From a bacterium (lineage in GTDB: Bacteria; Bacillota; Clostridia; Lachnospirales; Lachnospiraceae): DNA of 50,768 nt. Where the stretch lies: contig JAUNGR010000004.1 of the NCBI GenBank assembly GCA_030524485.1, positions 1 through 50,768 on the forward strand, read 5' to 3'. The first letter of the stretch is position 1. Each line of letters begins with the position of its first letter. Positions 25,948 through 34,817 of this stretch are shown piece after piece. The notes beneath the pieces are model-generated. The model saw only the letters and a program-made list of their open reading frames with translations. It had not been told where the DNA came from and did no database searches. The position numbers and the translations under genes are program-made.

Positions 25948-27020
25948 GAAAAAAACAAAAAGTAGCTCTGCTGTTGGGACTTTCCGTCGCATTGCTTTTA
26001 TCCACAAGTGTTTGGAGCTACGCAGAGACGGAGGCTTCCTATGAGTGGTCGGATGAGGAGTTAGATGCCCTTGGCTGGTCGGAGCTGGAAGAGTTTGCAG
26101 AGGAGGCAGAGACCGATACTGCCATTGACATAGAGGAGATGTTAGGCGATGCCAGTGACCTGTATGAGGTGGTGGAGGAGCCGCCCTTGGAACTTTTCTA
26201 CGATACGCAGGCAGGGATGTATCGATATGAACTTCCCAATGCCAGTTCTTTTTGGATTTCCGTGCCGCTGGGAGCACAGACCACACACAGTGTGAGACTG
26301 AACTGTGGGAACAGCAGTGCTATTTACAACTTGACGAAGGACGGCGAGTATGTTTCACAACCAGAGTCCTTGATTTTTACAGAAACAGGAAGTTATCAGA
26401 TGATGCTAATGAATACAGGAAGCTTTGATGCCAGTAAATCTGGCAACAAAACCCAAACGTATCAGCTTGAAATTGCTTTTGTGATATATGAAGATACGGA
26501 AAATCAGACAGATTTCTTGCAGGCACCCCTGCAATTTCGGATTGCCGAGGCGAGGAAGGATGGTCTTCCTTGGGATTTTTCCAAGGACCGTTACCAAGCG
26601 GCTCTGTATTTGGAGGAAGATGGCTACTATCAGGTGCGTTATGTGAGCGAGCAGAAGCCAGAGATTTCCTATCAGGTGGAGCTTGAGGTAGACCGGCAGG
26701 CTCCCTATCTGACTTTTTCTAAGTCTATTTATGAGAAAAAGCTTCGTGCCCCCCTAAGTTTTGAAGCGTCAGAACGGGGAGGCAAAATACAAGTATGGCG
26801 CAACGATGTACCAGCCAATACGGCACAAAACAGCATCACAGACGGTGGATTTTACCGTATTGAGGTTGCAGATGAAGCCGGAAATACAAGAGAGTACCAA
26901 ATGTATGTGGCATATGGAAGCCCTATTTGGAGCAAAGGTTTGGTGATAGCAGCTGCAGGAGTTCTTCTGGTAGTGGCCGTATGGCTGTTGTATCAGAGAA
27001 GACATATGCAGGTGTTATGA
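25944..27020 (+). CDS. Single-pass surface protein of the secretion locus (second paralogue)
   Basis: 358 residues: N-terminal signal peptide (KVALLLGLSVALLL, cleavage near SYA), an acidic stretch, one beta-rich unit around residues 90-165 with LIFTETGSYQMML, an Ig-like part (EEDGYYQVRYVSEQ, VDRQAPYLTFS, GFYRIEVADEAGN) and a C-terminal TM helix (LVIAAAGVLLVVAVWLLYQ) with a basic tail. The order and motifs match the protein at 16496, which has one more unit and a longer linker. Surface-facing, held by the C-terminal helix. Both flank the core channel and ATPase genes. Confidence 0.8.
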   Translation: MRKKQKVALLLGLSVALLLSTSVWSYAETEASYEWSDEELDALGWSELEEFAEEAETDTAIDIEEMLGDASDLYEVVEEPPLELFYDTQAGMYRYELPNASSFWISVPLGAQTTHSVRLNCGNSSAIYNLTKDGEYVSQPESLIFTETGSYQMMLMNTGSFDASKSGNKTQTYQLEIAFVIYEDTENQTDFLQAPLQFRIAEARKDGLPWDFSKDRYQAALYLEEDGYYQVRYVSEQKPEISYQVELEVDRQAPYLTFSKSIYEKKLRAPLSFEASERGGKIQVWRNDVPANTAQNSITDGGFYRIEVADEAGNTREYQMYVAYGSPIWSKGLVIAAAGVLLVVAVWLLYQRRHMQVL

Positions 27021-27076
27021 CATAGAAAAGCAACACACAAAGTTGTGGAGCAAAAAAACAAAAAGGAGGGACCAAG

Positions 27077-27391
27077 ATGTTACCGATTACACAATTCTTG
27101 ATGCTTACCGCATCAAACCCATTTAATGAAGTGAGTGCACCGATTATCTCGCTGATTGATTCCGCATTGATTCCGTTGTTGGGATTGGTGGGAGCCATCG
27201 GAACCATTTACTGTGTTATTTTGGGAGCAAAATTGGCAAAAGCGGAGGAGCCGCAGGACAGAGAGAAGGCAAAATCCGCTCTGAAAAATGCGTTGATTGG
27301 TTTTGTGCTGATTTTCGTGTTGATTGTTGTTCTGAAAATCGGAATGGGCACCATGCAGACATGGATGGAAAGTGCGACAGCAGGTGCATAA
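27077..27391 (+). CDS. VirB2/TrbC-like two-helix membrane protein (putative pilin)
   Basis: 104 residues, two hydrophobic helices (about 28-48 and 76-96) linked by a short charged loop AKAEEPQDREKAKSALKNAL. This is the plan of VirB2/TrbC-type subunits found beside VirB4 and VirB6 genes in Gram-positive type IV systems, where the two helices pack to form a fibre or a membrane pore. No separate long signal peptide is visible; the first 20 residues may be uncleaved. A strong AAAGGAGG site suggests high expression, as expected for a pilin. Assigned by topology and context, not by a diagnostic motif. Confidence 0.75.
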   Translation: MLPITQFLMLTASNPFNEVSAPIISLIDSALIPLLGLVGAIGTIYCVILGAKLAKAEEPQDREKAKSALKNALIGFVLIFVLIVVLKIGMGTMQTWMESATAGA

Positions 27392-27471
27392 AGCAGATAG
27401 CAATAAGCTAACAGAAAGATAGCAGAAAAAGCAACAAAAGAAACGAAAGAGAAAAGAAAGGAGAATCGCTC

Positions 27472-30177
27472 ATGAAGTTTGGAAGAAAAAGAATTCTTGG
27501 GATTGTTTTGGGAATTTGCCTTATGCTTTCCGGCTGTGAGTCGATTCTTCTGGACGCTGATTTGGATAAGTCTCAGGTGGAAGCCTATCGTCCTACCGTT
27601 ACTTACGTAAAAGAAGAAGATATGGATAAAATGGTAACGGTTACCGATTCCCAAAAGTATGAGATAGAAGGGACGGAGGCCTTTTACATTCTGCCTCCCC
27701 ATCAACCAGCACCGGATAAGCTGTTGGATTTTCAACTTTTGGATTTTGTTGACGGTACTACCAGCATTTATGCCTATCAAGCACTCTGTGAGACGGAGGA
27801 CCCTCTGGGAGGAGAGGCGGCAGCAGGAAGAGCGAAAGAGGGTCATAAAGACTCTCTGACGCAGCCTGCGACTGGAGACCAAATGGCGACGATACTGATG
27901 TCCTACAATACTGTAACGAAGGAATATCAAGTTTTTTTCAGCCAGATAGGCGAGGTGACGCTTTTGGAGAGCGAGGGGAGCCAAACTCCCGTTGCGAGCG
28001 AAGCCACGATGTTTGCTAATAAGGCAGGCAGGAATCAGGACGAATACTTTCTTTACTATGAGGAACAGGCTTATGTGTACAACAAGAGTGGGGAACTCCT
28101 TTACGACCGAGATATCTCCGATGTTTTGAGTCTGAATGCCACAAAATACGGAGGAACAGGAGCCGAGGTTACGGTTCAGGATGTCGTGATGGATGCCAAT
28201 TATTTTGTGTATCTGAGCGTCAGCATAGAGAAAGCAGGCGAAGAAATCAGCGAGGATACATCGGAAGAGGACTTGAAAGATGAGGACGGAAGTTCCGTCC
28301 TACAGATGCTGTATTCTTGCTTTTATTTTAACGTGGGAAACGATGAGGAAAAATATTTCATCTCCCGAAATACCAATTACGAAGAACAGGTAAGACTTTG
28401 GAGAGACGAGGTGGACGGAAAAACCTTTGACTTTGGAACGGAAATAAGTACATGGCAAGTGGAAATGTGGAAACAGAAAGACTTCTGGGGGGACGAGGTC
28501 TGGGATTTTATGGGACTAGCGGAACTCAAAGAAACCATTCCGACGATGAAAACAATTGAGGAAGAATATCCAACCACCAACAGTGTGTATCAATATGCAG
28601 ATGATAGTCTTCCGATTCAATTATATACCTATATTTATATACGAAATTTGAATTACGGGTGGAAATTTTGGCTTTATGACATCAGTCAGCACCTGCGTGA
28701 GCTGACTCCAAGCCGCTATCAAGAGTTGACTAAAGGGGGAGACGGGGAAATAAGATTGAATACAAATGGATCGGATCTGGGGCTTTTTGCTGGGATTCCC
28801 GTGGAAGGAAATGAGGAACAGCTGGGAGAAATCATGGTGTTTCCAGAAAATGTGCGGATACAGCAGCAGGAGGAACACAAAGAGACGCTCAAAAGAACTT
28901 ATACCATCTCATGGGAGGAAAGACTTGGCAATGGGGAGACCCAAAGTCGTGAGGAGACCATAGAGGAAGAAGTGGATGTGCTTAGTCACTATACGATGCG
29001 GTTGCCAGAAGATACTTGGATACAGTGGAGCGAAGCTCGTTATACAACAGACATGATAAATAGCAGCAGTGGGACAGGGGTCATACGTTTTGGTTCTGAG
29101 GGAGATGGGGATGACGATGAGAATGCAACTTCCACTATACGTTGGGAGCAGGGCAATTCTAAGTTTCATGTCAATAATATCCCTGGAAAGGCAAGAAATG
29201 CCGAGACACTGGACAACACTCTCATTCTTGCCACCACAAAGGGACTGGCTCTGTTTCAGGATTATGTCATGAGTCAGAATGGATTTTTTGTACCAAATCA
29301 GAATTGGAGCAGCAGTCAGGGAAAGATGCTGTATTACAAGGACCTGAATTTTGGAGCTAGCGTGGGAGAAGGAGAAAGCGAAAAGATAAACGAATACCAA
29401 ACTTCGATTGGGAGTCTGTTAGAAGGGGAGTCAACCTATGACGGTGAGATTTCTGTCTCAGAGAATGACAGTGCAGACAACTACAAGAAATATTCCTTCT
29501 TGTATCAGGATGGTTTTCTCTATATAGCTGGAGTGTACAATGGTCTGGTTAAATACAATTTGAATGCCTCTGGCAGCAGTGCCAAAGCGGGGCAGCTTTC
29601 TCCCTATCCCACTTATGGCATTTGGAAGCATCCGACGGAAGCGGATAGCTGTTATGTGATTGGCTATCCCAGTACAGAATACACCTATCAGGACACCGAT
29701 ATTTCGAGAGCCAAGGTTTACAAACTCTCTCTTACGGATGATACGGCTTGCAGCAATTTGATTTCCAGTGCATTGGAGAAGAATCCTAAGATTCAAGAGA
29801 AGGTAAAGAGTGGAGATGCGAGTGCTTGGAATGCCTTGCAGAACGCTCTGGGGATTGCCAGTCTGCATTCGGAGAGTGTGGAGCAATACTGGGATACGCT
29901 ACAGACACGAAACAAAGAAATCAATGAGGCAGTGAGAGACTTCTTTGATTTGATTCAGTTAGAATCTTCTCAAAGAACCGAAGATAAACGGGAATTAATC
30001 GAGAATTGCTACTATATTTCCGAGCTGGAAACGAATATGGAGACCATGACGGAAAAAACCGTGAAAGAGTTGAGAGAGCAGAGTGGCTTAAAGCAGGAGG
30101 AGTGGGATGCAAAGCTGGAAAGCATCTTGCAGCGCTTGTTGGGAGAGGAGGAGACGGAGAGCGAATCCTCTTCCTAA
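27472..30177 (+). CDS. Large lipoprotein of the secretion locus, unknown
   Basis: 901 residues with a lipoprotein signal (LMLSGC, Cys22). The mature part is all extracytoplasmic, beta-rich and rich in Tyr, Trp, Asp, Glu and Ser, with repeated short strand-turn units (for example KYSFLYQDGFLYIAGVYNG, TKGLALFQDYVMSQNGF), perhaps a propeller-like fold. The last 100 residues look helical (LETNMETMTEKTVKELREQ). It follows the putative pilin and has a good AAAGGAGA site. No family recognised. In a Gram-positive cell it would face the cell wall, where it could form the outer part of a secretion conduit. Confidence 0.75.
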   Translation: MKFGRKRILGIVLGICLMLSGCESILLDADLDKSQVEAYRPTVTYVKEEDMDKMVTVTDSQKYEIEGTEAFYILPPHQPAPDKLLDFQLLDFVDGTTSIYAYQALCETEDPLGGEAAAGRAKEGHKDSLTQPATGDQMATILMSYNTVTKEYQVFFSQIGEVTLLESEGSQTPVASEATMFANKAGRNQDEYFLYYEEQAYVYNKSGELLYDRDISDVLSLNATKYGGTGAEVTVQDVVMDANYFVYLSVSIEKAGEEISEDTSEEDLKDEDGSSVLQMLYSCFYFNVGNDEEKYFISRNTNYEEQVRLWRDEVDGKTFDFGTEISTWQVEMWKQKDFWGDEVWDFMGLAELKETIPTMKTIEEEYPTTNSVYQYADDSLPIQLYTYIYIRNLNYGWKFWLYDISQHLRELTPSRYQELTKGGDGEIRLNTNGSDLGLFAGIPVEGNEEQLGEIMVFPENVRIQQQEEHKETLKRTYTISWEERLGNGETQSREETIEEEVDVLSHYTMRLPEDTWIQWSEARYTTDMINSSSGTGVIRFGSEGDGDDDENATSTIRWEQGNSKFHVNNIPGKARNAETLDNTLILATTKGLALFQDYVMSQNGFFVPNQNWSSSQGKMLYYKDLNFGASVGEGESEKINEYQTSIGSLLEGESTYDGEISVSENDSADNYKKYSFLYQDGFLYIAGVYNGLVKYNLNASGSSAKAGQLSPYPTYGIWKHPTEADSCYVIGYPSTEYTYQDTDISRAKVYKLSLTDDTACSNLISSALEKNPKIQEKVKSGDASAWNALQNALGIASLHSESVEQYWDTLQTRNKEINEAVRDFFDLIQLESSQRTEDKRELIENCYYISELETNMETMTEKTVKELREQSGLKQEEWDAKLESILQRLLGEEETESESSS

Positions 30178-30218
30178 GAGTTGAGACTGTGAAAGAGAAG
30201 GAAAATGGGAGGAAGTCT

Positions 30219-31025
30219 ATGAGAACAAACAGATGGAAGAAAGGGACGCTTCTGTTTTTGGGACTGTGGGGAATTGCCTCTGTCGGGGTTTTTGAGAGCC
30301 AAGCGGCAGAAGCGAGTGGTCCGCAGCTTGCCATTGAACAACAGCAGGCAAGCAGAGAGAGTCAGGAACAGCAAAGACAGGAGGAAATCCAGAGGGAACA
30401 GGCCGTAAATGGCTGGAATGAAGGCACAAAGGGCTGGTTTTATCAGGGAACAGATGGTGTGATTTTGACCAATACTATGACTCCAGATGCTTATTATGTG
30501 GATGAGAATGGCATTTGGAAACAGGAAGTGTTGACCTTGTTAAACTTAGAGGTTACCGCACCGTCTCGCTTTGTGAAAGCCTCCGCAATGGAAGACTGGG
30601 AACCATTGCTTGCGGGATTGGGCTATCTGAGAGAAGAGATAGAAAGGGTGATGCCAGAAAATAGAAGTTTTCATGTGTACAGCGACTCCATTGTGTACCA
30701 GAGTATCTCTGGAAAAACAGAGAGCGACCTTTTGAGTCTGGAGAAAGGAAAAAATGGGGAGGGCTATTTCTTGCGTGTCTCCTGTGACCTTGGAAAGGGC
30801 GGACAGACTCTAAGTACAGCCGCAGACTATGACTATCAGGTATTTCGTTTTCTGTGTGCACAGATTAGCAGTACACCGTCTAGGCTTGCCGCTGCTATCT
30901 ATGAGAGTTGGCAGGGAGGAAACGGATATGGCTTAGAGAGGGAGAAGGAGAAGGCTGTGGGAGATGCACAAATCAAATATTATGCGGAGAACGGCTGTGG
31001 AGTCTATTCCATTGTTCCAAGGTAG
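30219..31025 (+). CDS. Secreted protein with a cell-wall-binding-type repeat
   Basis: 268 residues. Signal peptide with cleavage near SQAAEA, then a Gln/Glu-rich stretch (IEQQQASRESQEQQRQEEI), then one or two cell-wall-binding-type units: GWFYQGTDGVILTNTMTPD followed by AYYVDENGIWKQ, like the choline/cell-wall binding repeats of secreted clostridial proteins. The rest (about residues 110-268) is unrecognised and ends with no TM helix. Start ATG at 30219 has GGGAGGAAG before it; a longer frame to 30006 would overlap the lipoprotein gene. It may fix the apparatus to the wall. Function inferred. Confidence 0.75.
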   Translation: MRTNRWKKGTLLFLGLWGIASVGVFESQAAEASGPQLAIEQQQASRESQEQQRQEEIQREQAVNGWNEGTKGWFYQGTDGVILTNTMTPDAYYVDENGIWKQEVLTLLNLEVTAPSRFVKASAMEDWEPLLAGLGYLREEIERVMPENRSFHVYSDSIVYQSISGKTESDLLSLEKGKNGEGYFLRVSCDLGKGGQTLSTAADYDYQVFRFLCAQISSTPSRLAAAIYESWQGGNGYGLEREKEKAVGDAQIKYYAENGCGVYSIVPR

Positions 31026-31124
31026 AGAAAAAATACGGAATTCTTGCGAGAAAGCAGAAGAACACAGATAGAAGGAGCAGTAGCAGGAAAAAGACTCGCA
31101 GGGAAGGAAGGGAGTACAAGGCAA

Positions 31125-31532
31125 ATGAAAGAGTTGAGGGTTTCGGCAGAAGTTGAGCAGTTAGAGAAAGTGCAGGAATTTGTGGAGAGCGAGCTGGAGG
31201 GGTCAGGCTTTAGTATGAAGCAAATTATGCAGGTGGAAATTGCGGTGGAAGAGATTTTTTGTAACATCGCAAACTACGCCTATCATCCCACCGAAGGGGA
31301 AGCTTTGATTCGCTGCAGTCTGGAGGACGACGATAGCCTGCGTATTGAGTTCATTGATTCTGGAATGCCCTACAATCCTTTGGAGAGGGAAGACCCCGAT
31401 ATCACTCTGAATGCAGAAGAAAGGGAGATTGGCGGATTGGGGATTTTCCTGACTAAGAAGCTGATGGATACGGTGGAATATCACCATGAAAGCGGAAAAA
31501 ATGTTCTGGTAGTGAAGAAGAGCAAAGGTTAA
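31125..31532 (+). CDS. rsbW: RsbW-like anti-sigma kinase (HATPase)
   Basis: 135 residues, an SpoIIAB/RsbW-type ATPase. The N box is seen as EEIFCNIANYAY (E43, N47), the G1 region as FIDSGMPYNP and the G2 region as GGLGIFLTKKLMD. Such kinases bind either a sigma factor or a STAS protein and phosphorylate the latter. The STAS gene follows 93 bases later and another lies at 13318. The ATG at 31125 is chosen for its GGAAGGAAGGGAG site; an upstream TTG at 31044 is in frame. Its partner sigma factor is not in the window; it may instead control an activity in the secretion machine. Confidence 0.9.
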   Translation: MKELRVSAEVEQLEKVQEFVESELEGSGFSMKQIMQVEIAVEEIFCNIANYAYHPTEGEALIRCSLEDDDSLRIEFIDSGMPYNPLEREDPDITLNAEEREIGGLGIFLTKKLMDTVEYHHESGKNVLVVKKSKG

Positions 31533-31625
31533 AGACTTGAAAAGCTAAAAAAGCTTAAGCGATTTAAGAAACTGAAAAAGTGGAAATGGTAAAAAATACA
31601 GAAAAAGAAGGAGCGGGAGGAAAAA

Positions 31626-31928
31626 ATGGAGATTGAGAAGAACGATATCGGTGATGTGTTGGAACTGCGTTTCAAGGGGAGATTGGATACTGGAACGGCA
31701 CCTCAGCTGGAGCAGCTTGTGAAGGAGGATTTTGAAGGGAAGAAAAAGGTAGTTCTGGACTTTGCTGCTTTGGATTACCTTTCATCTGCAGGACTTCGAG
31801 TGTTGCTTTTGGCACAAAAACTGATGAATCGGCAAAAGGGGAAGATGTGCATTCGTCATGTCAATGAGAACATCATGGAGGTGTTTGATATGACAGGATT
31901 TGCAGATATTTTAACGATAGAAACTTAA
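31626..31928 (+). CDS. STAS-domain anti-anti-sigma-like factor (second copy)
   Basis: 100 residues, one STAS domain with candidate phospho-Ser S53 or S54 in DYLSSAGLR and the C-terminal MEVFDMTGFADILTI. Paralogous to the protein at 13318. It follows the RsbW-like gene, so the pair is a canonical antagonist/kinase couple. It has a strong site (GGGAGG) before the ATG. In the stretch before it (31535-31590) there is an A-rich segment with small inverted AAGCT/AGCTT steps but no terminator. Confidence 0.9.
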   Translation: MEIEKNDIGDVLELRFKGRLDTGTAPQLEQLVKEDFEGKKKVVLDFAALDYLSSAGLRVLLLAQKLMNRQKGKMCIRHVNENIMEVFDMTGFADILTIET

Positions 31929-31932
31929 AAAT

Positions 31933-31974
31933 TTCTCCAGTAGGAGAAGGGGAAGGGGAAGCTGTGATACAGCT
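31933..31974 (+). other. Two small hairpins before the large soluble protein
   Basis: TTCTCC (31933-31938) pairs with GGAGAA (31943-31948), and AGCTGT (31960-31965) with ACAGCT (31969-31974). Neither is followed by a T run. They sit where base composition shifts to AT-rich and may mark an mRNA processing point between regulators and the big genes. Confidence 0.3.
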
Positions 31975-31995
31975 GGAAAGCAGGAGGAGAATAAG

Positions 31996-34641
31996 ATGGC
32001 AGGAAACAAAGTAGATAAATTGGTTAAAAAGTTCGATGAAGATGCACGGGTACAAGCACAGGCACGAGCAGAGGCAGCCTTAACACCAGACTTGCGGCGG
32101 TATGATGATGCCATCAAAGGAGGGAGGCTTTCAGAGGTTTTTGATAGCATTCTAGGGGCAATCCCCAAAGATAATTCTTTGAATGAAGATCCAGATTATA
32201 AGAACATCTATATCGATGGAAAGAATGCTTTTGAGACATATCAGGCACAGTTTGGAGATGATGCAGATCGGATTAAGAGGCAAATTATGAACGATCTGAT
32301 GGATGGTTCTCATAGAGTGGAAGTTGTTAGGCTTGAGAACATGGGAGCAAATATCCCCCCACGGATTTCTTTCCTGCCTCTGAAGCCTGATTTAACATAT
32401 TTGGATGAAACTCAAAAGAAGAAATGGTATCAGTCCTCAAGAGTGAAAACACAGAAAGGGCTTTGGGAGAAAGATCCACGTGCAGAGGAACGGCATCGGG
32501 AAATGGAAAAACATGCTTCGGAACGCTATGTGGCACGCCATAATGCTCGTCTGATTAGAGGAGAAGAATATAAAAAATATATGAGCAAATGGCATGATGA
32601 TATGGATAAAACCACGAATGAAACCGTTGCCGCTCATAAAGCCTCTCCAAGCATCATGGAAGCAAAGGCAAAGTTAGTTGAAAAAGAAAAGTTGGAAAAA
32701 AAGTGGATCAGTTTGAAGAATGAGGCTTTTCAAAATGAGAGTGCATTTAATGCTGATGCTAGCAAAAAAGAGGAATTAAAAAAGCTAGATCAGGAGATTA
32801 TGGGAATGACTCTTTCTGATAATCCTACACCTTCAGAGAGATTTCGTTATCTGCAAAGGAGTAAGATCTTTTTGGAGGCTGGATATGATTTTTCAGTCAA
32901 TGCCCTTGAGTCTGCTATAAAAACGGATATAGATATAAGCAAAAATAGGGATACTATGTTTAATTGTAGCCAAAAACTTAAGGCAATCGAGGAACTCTAT
33001 AATAAGCAGAAAGGGCTTACACAAGAGTATATGGGGGATTATATTAATTCTTTGCCCGCAGAGGAGAAAAGAAAGTTCGAGCAAATCGAGCAGTGGAAAA
33101 ATGATTTTACGCGACGGTCATCGCAGACTCCAGATTCTCCTATTTCGGATATGGATAGTCAGTATATGAGCGATTATTTACAACTTCAAACAAAAGCAGC
33201 TCACTACAAAGCTGGTAATGTGGATCAGAGGATACTACAGACCATTGAAGAGGACTTAGAAAAGGTGGGTATGAAGGAGATTTCTAAGGATGCCGTTGAC
33301 CAACAGATTTACATAAAACAAGATAAGAATTTTAGGCAAACTTTTGGAAAGGATGTTGATGAATTTGCTGCTTTGCATAACTCTACTGCATATTTTGAAG
33401 GTCATTTCTCTAGAACATTAACGGGGCTTGGGATTGTAACTGGCTTACTCTTAAATGAAGGTCATAAAATCACGGACATTAATGATCCGACAAAGCTTTT
33501 AGATGAAAAACATAAAGCGGCGGAGCGTTTGGAAAATGCACTGGGAGCCATTGATGATCCAGAACATCCGGGGCTTGTGAGGCCTTACAGCCTCAAGATG
33601 CCAGATAATGGAGGAGAAGAAGAAATAGGAGCTTTGCTAGCTGACAGTGCAAAGGGATTTTCTAATCTAGATTTGCCGCAGGTAGTAGAGGAGGTAACTG
33701 GATTAAAAATAGAAACAAAAGAGGATTTAAAAGAGGCTTTTGAAAACCGTTTGTATATGCCGAAGATAGCAGCAGCTCTTCAAATGATTTCTCCAGCACA
33801 ACAAGAAGTTCATAAATTGGTTCAAGATTTCTTGCCATCTTGGGTGATTCTCGATAAGCAACCGAGCGGTGCTGAATTTGATGCAAGCATGGACAAGAAG
33901 CCAAAATGGGTATGCCCGATTTATAGTGCCTTCCTTGACCATATGTCAGATGAAGATCTAAAAAAGAGAGAAAACAGTGCTCAAGTTATGGATTCTTTGC
34001 GTGAAGAAAATAGGCTGGAGAACATGGTTCAGCATTATGCAGGGAAGAAAGAGCTTTCAGACAAAGACTTGATGCAAACGCAAATGCTTTTAGGCGAGGT
34101 GTTGCAGGAAGTAGCGGAGAAAGGAAAGATGGAGAACGGGAAACTGGCTCTGGGAGATGTAGATACATTTAGTGACTATCATAGTTTGTATGCAAGAAAG
34201 TTTAAAGAAGCATTTGGGAAGGATCGCAATAGGCAGAATGATATGCTTAAACAGGGAAAGAAATATAACGAAGGTATGTTGGATGAGTCGGAATTCGCTG
34301 CTTTGCGAGATAGACTGGTACCAGCGTCCGAGGTAACAAAGCTAAGAAAGACGGAACAAGAGAGAAAGCAAAGCCGAATTAACAGTATGAATAATTACGT
34401 AGAAACAGTGAAGCGTGTTTTCTCTAGGATAACCCCAACGGATAGAGCGAATAAGAAGAAGCACGCAGAAGCCGTAAAAGCTTCCACACGAAAGATGAGC
34501 TTCTCGAAACTCTGTTCTGGTACTGAAACAGCCAAAGCACAGGGTAAAAGTAACGCAGCAAACCAGAAGAGTAGCACCAAGGGGATGGACAGTAAGACAA
34601 ATGCAATCAAGAGTCCAGAGGTGTCAGTCAGAAGGAAGTAA
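31996..34641 (+). CDS. Large soluble alpha-helical protein, possible secretion cargo or partner
   Basis: 881 residues, mostly helical and charged, no signal peptide and no TM helix, so it is made in the cytoplasm. The C-terminal about 100 residues are strongly basic and Lys/Ser/Ala-rich (ends PEVSVRRK), a feature seen in some type IV substrates but also in nucleic-acid-binding tails. No enzyme motif is recognised. The gene is clearly AT-rich (33358-33420: 21 G+C in 63 bases by hand count), unlike the secretion and housekeeping genes, so it may be acquired or fast-evolving. Strong AGGAGGAG site before the ATG. Position at the end of the secretion run supports a role as cargo; not proven. Confidence 0.7.
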   Translation: MAGNKVDKLVKKFDEDARVQAQARAEAALTPDLRRYDDAIKGGRLSEVFDSILGAIPKDNSLNEDPDYKNIYIDGKNAFETYQAQFGDDADRIKRQIMNDLMDGSHRVEVVRLENMGANIPPRISFLPLKPDLTYLDETQKKKWYQSSRVKTQKGLWEKDPRAEERHREMEKHASERYVARHNARLIRGEEYKKYMSKWHDDMDKTTNETVAAHKASPSIMEAKAKLVEKEKLEKKWISLKNEAFQNESAFNADASKKEELKKLDQEIMGMTLSDNPTPSERFRYLQRSKIFLEAGYDFSVNALESAIKTDIDISKNRDTMFNCSQKLKAIEELYNKQKGLTQEYMGDYINSLPAEEKRKFEQIEQWKNDFTRRSSQTPDSPISDMDSQYMSDYLQLQTKAAHYKAGNVDQRILQTIEEDLEKVGMKEISKDAVDQQIYIKQDKNFRQTFGKDVDEFAALHNSTAYFEGHFSRTLTGLGIVTGLLLNEGHKITDINDPTKLLDEKHKAAERLENALGAIDDPEHPGLVRPYSLKMPDNGGEEEIGALLADSAKGFSNLDLPQVVEEVTGLKIETKEDLKEAFENRLYMPKIAAALQMISPAQQEVHKLVQDFLPSWVILDKQPSGAEFDASMDKKPKWVCPIYSAFLDHMSDEDLKKRENSAQVMDSLREENRLENMVQHYAGKKELSDKDLMQTQMLLGEVLQEVAEKGKMENGKLALGDVDTFSDYHSLYARKFKEAFGKDRNRQNDMLKQGKKYNEGMLDESEFAALRDRLVPASEVTKLRKTEQERKQSRINSMNNYVETVKRVFSRITPTDRANKKKHAEAVKASTRKMSFSKLCSGTETAKAQGKSNAANQKSSTKGMDSKTNAIKSPEVSVRRK

Positions 34642-34655
34642 CTAGCTTAGCTACA

Positions 34656-34769
34656 AAACCTTCATGCACCCGACTGATGGATGCACCACCTCCCCATGAA
34701 AGTCTGTCGGGTGCACTTGGCATTCCTGAACTTAGTGCTGCCTATCGGCAGCGGGACTTTCACAGTAAA
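34656..34769 (+). repeat. 114-bp structured repeat, copy 2
   Basis: Same orientation as the copy at 1048. Here all three stems are perfect: TGCACCCGAC (34665-34674) with GTCGGGTGCA (34706-34715); TGAAAGTC (34697-34704) with GACTTTCA (34755-34762); and GCTGCC (34737-34742) with GGCAGC (34747-34752). The first two interleave, so both together make a pseudoknot. It fills most of the 176-base gap between the two large soluble protein genes. Unlike copy 1, no 13-base direct repeat stands in front. Confidence 0.75.
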
Positions 34770-34817
34770 GAAATAAAAGGTTTTTGGCGAGATTTATGAG
34801 AAAGAGGAGGAAGACAG

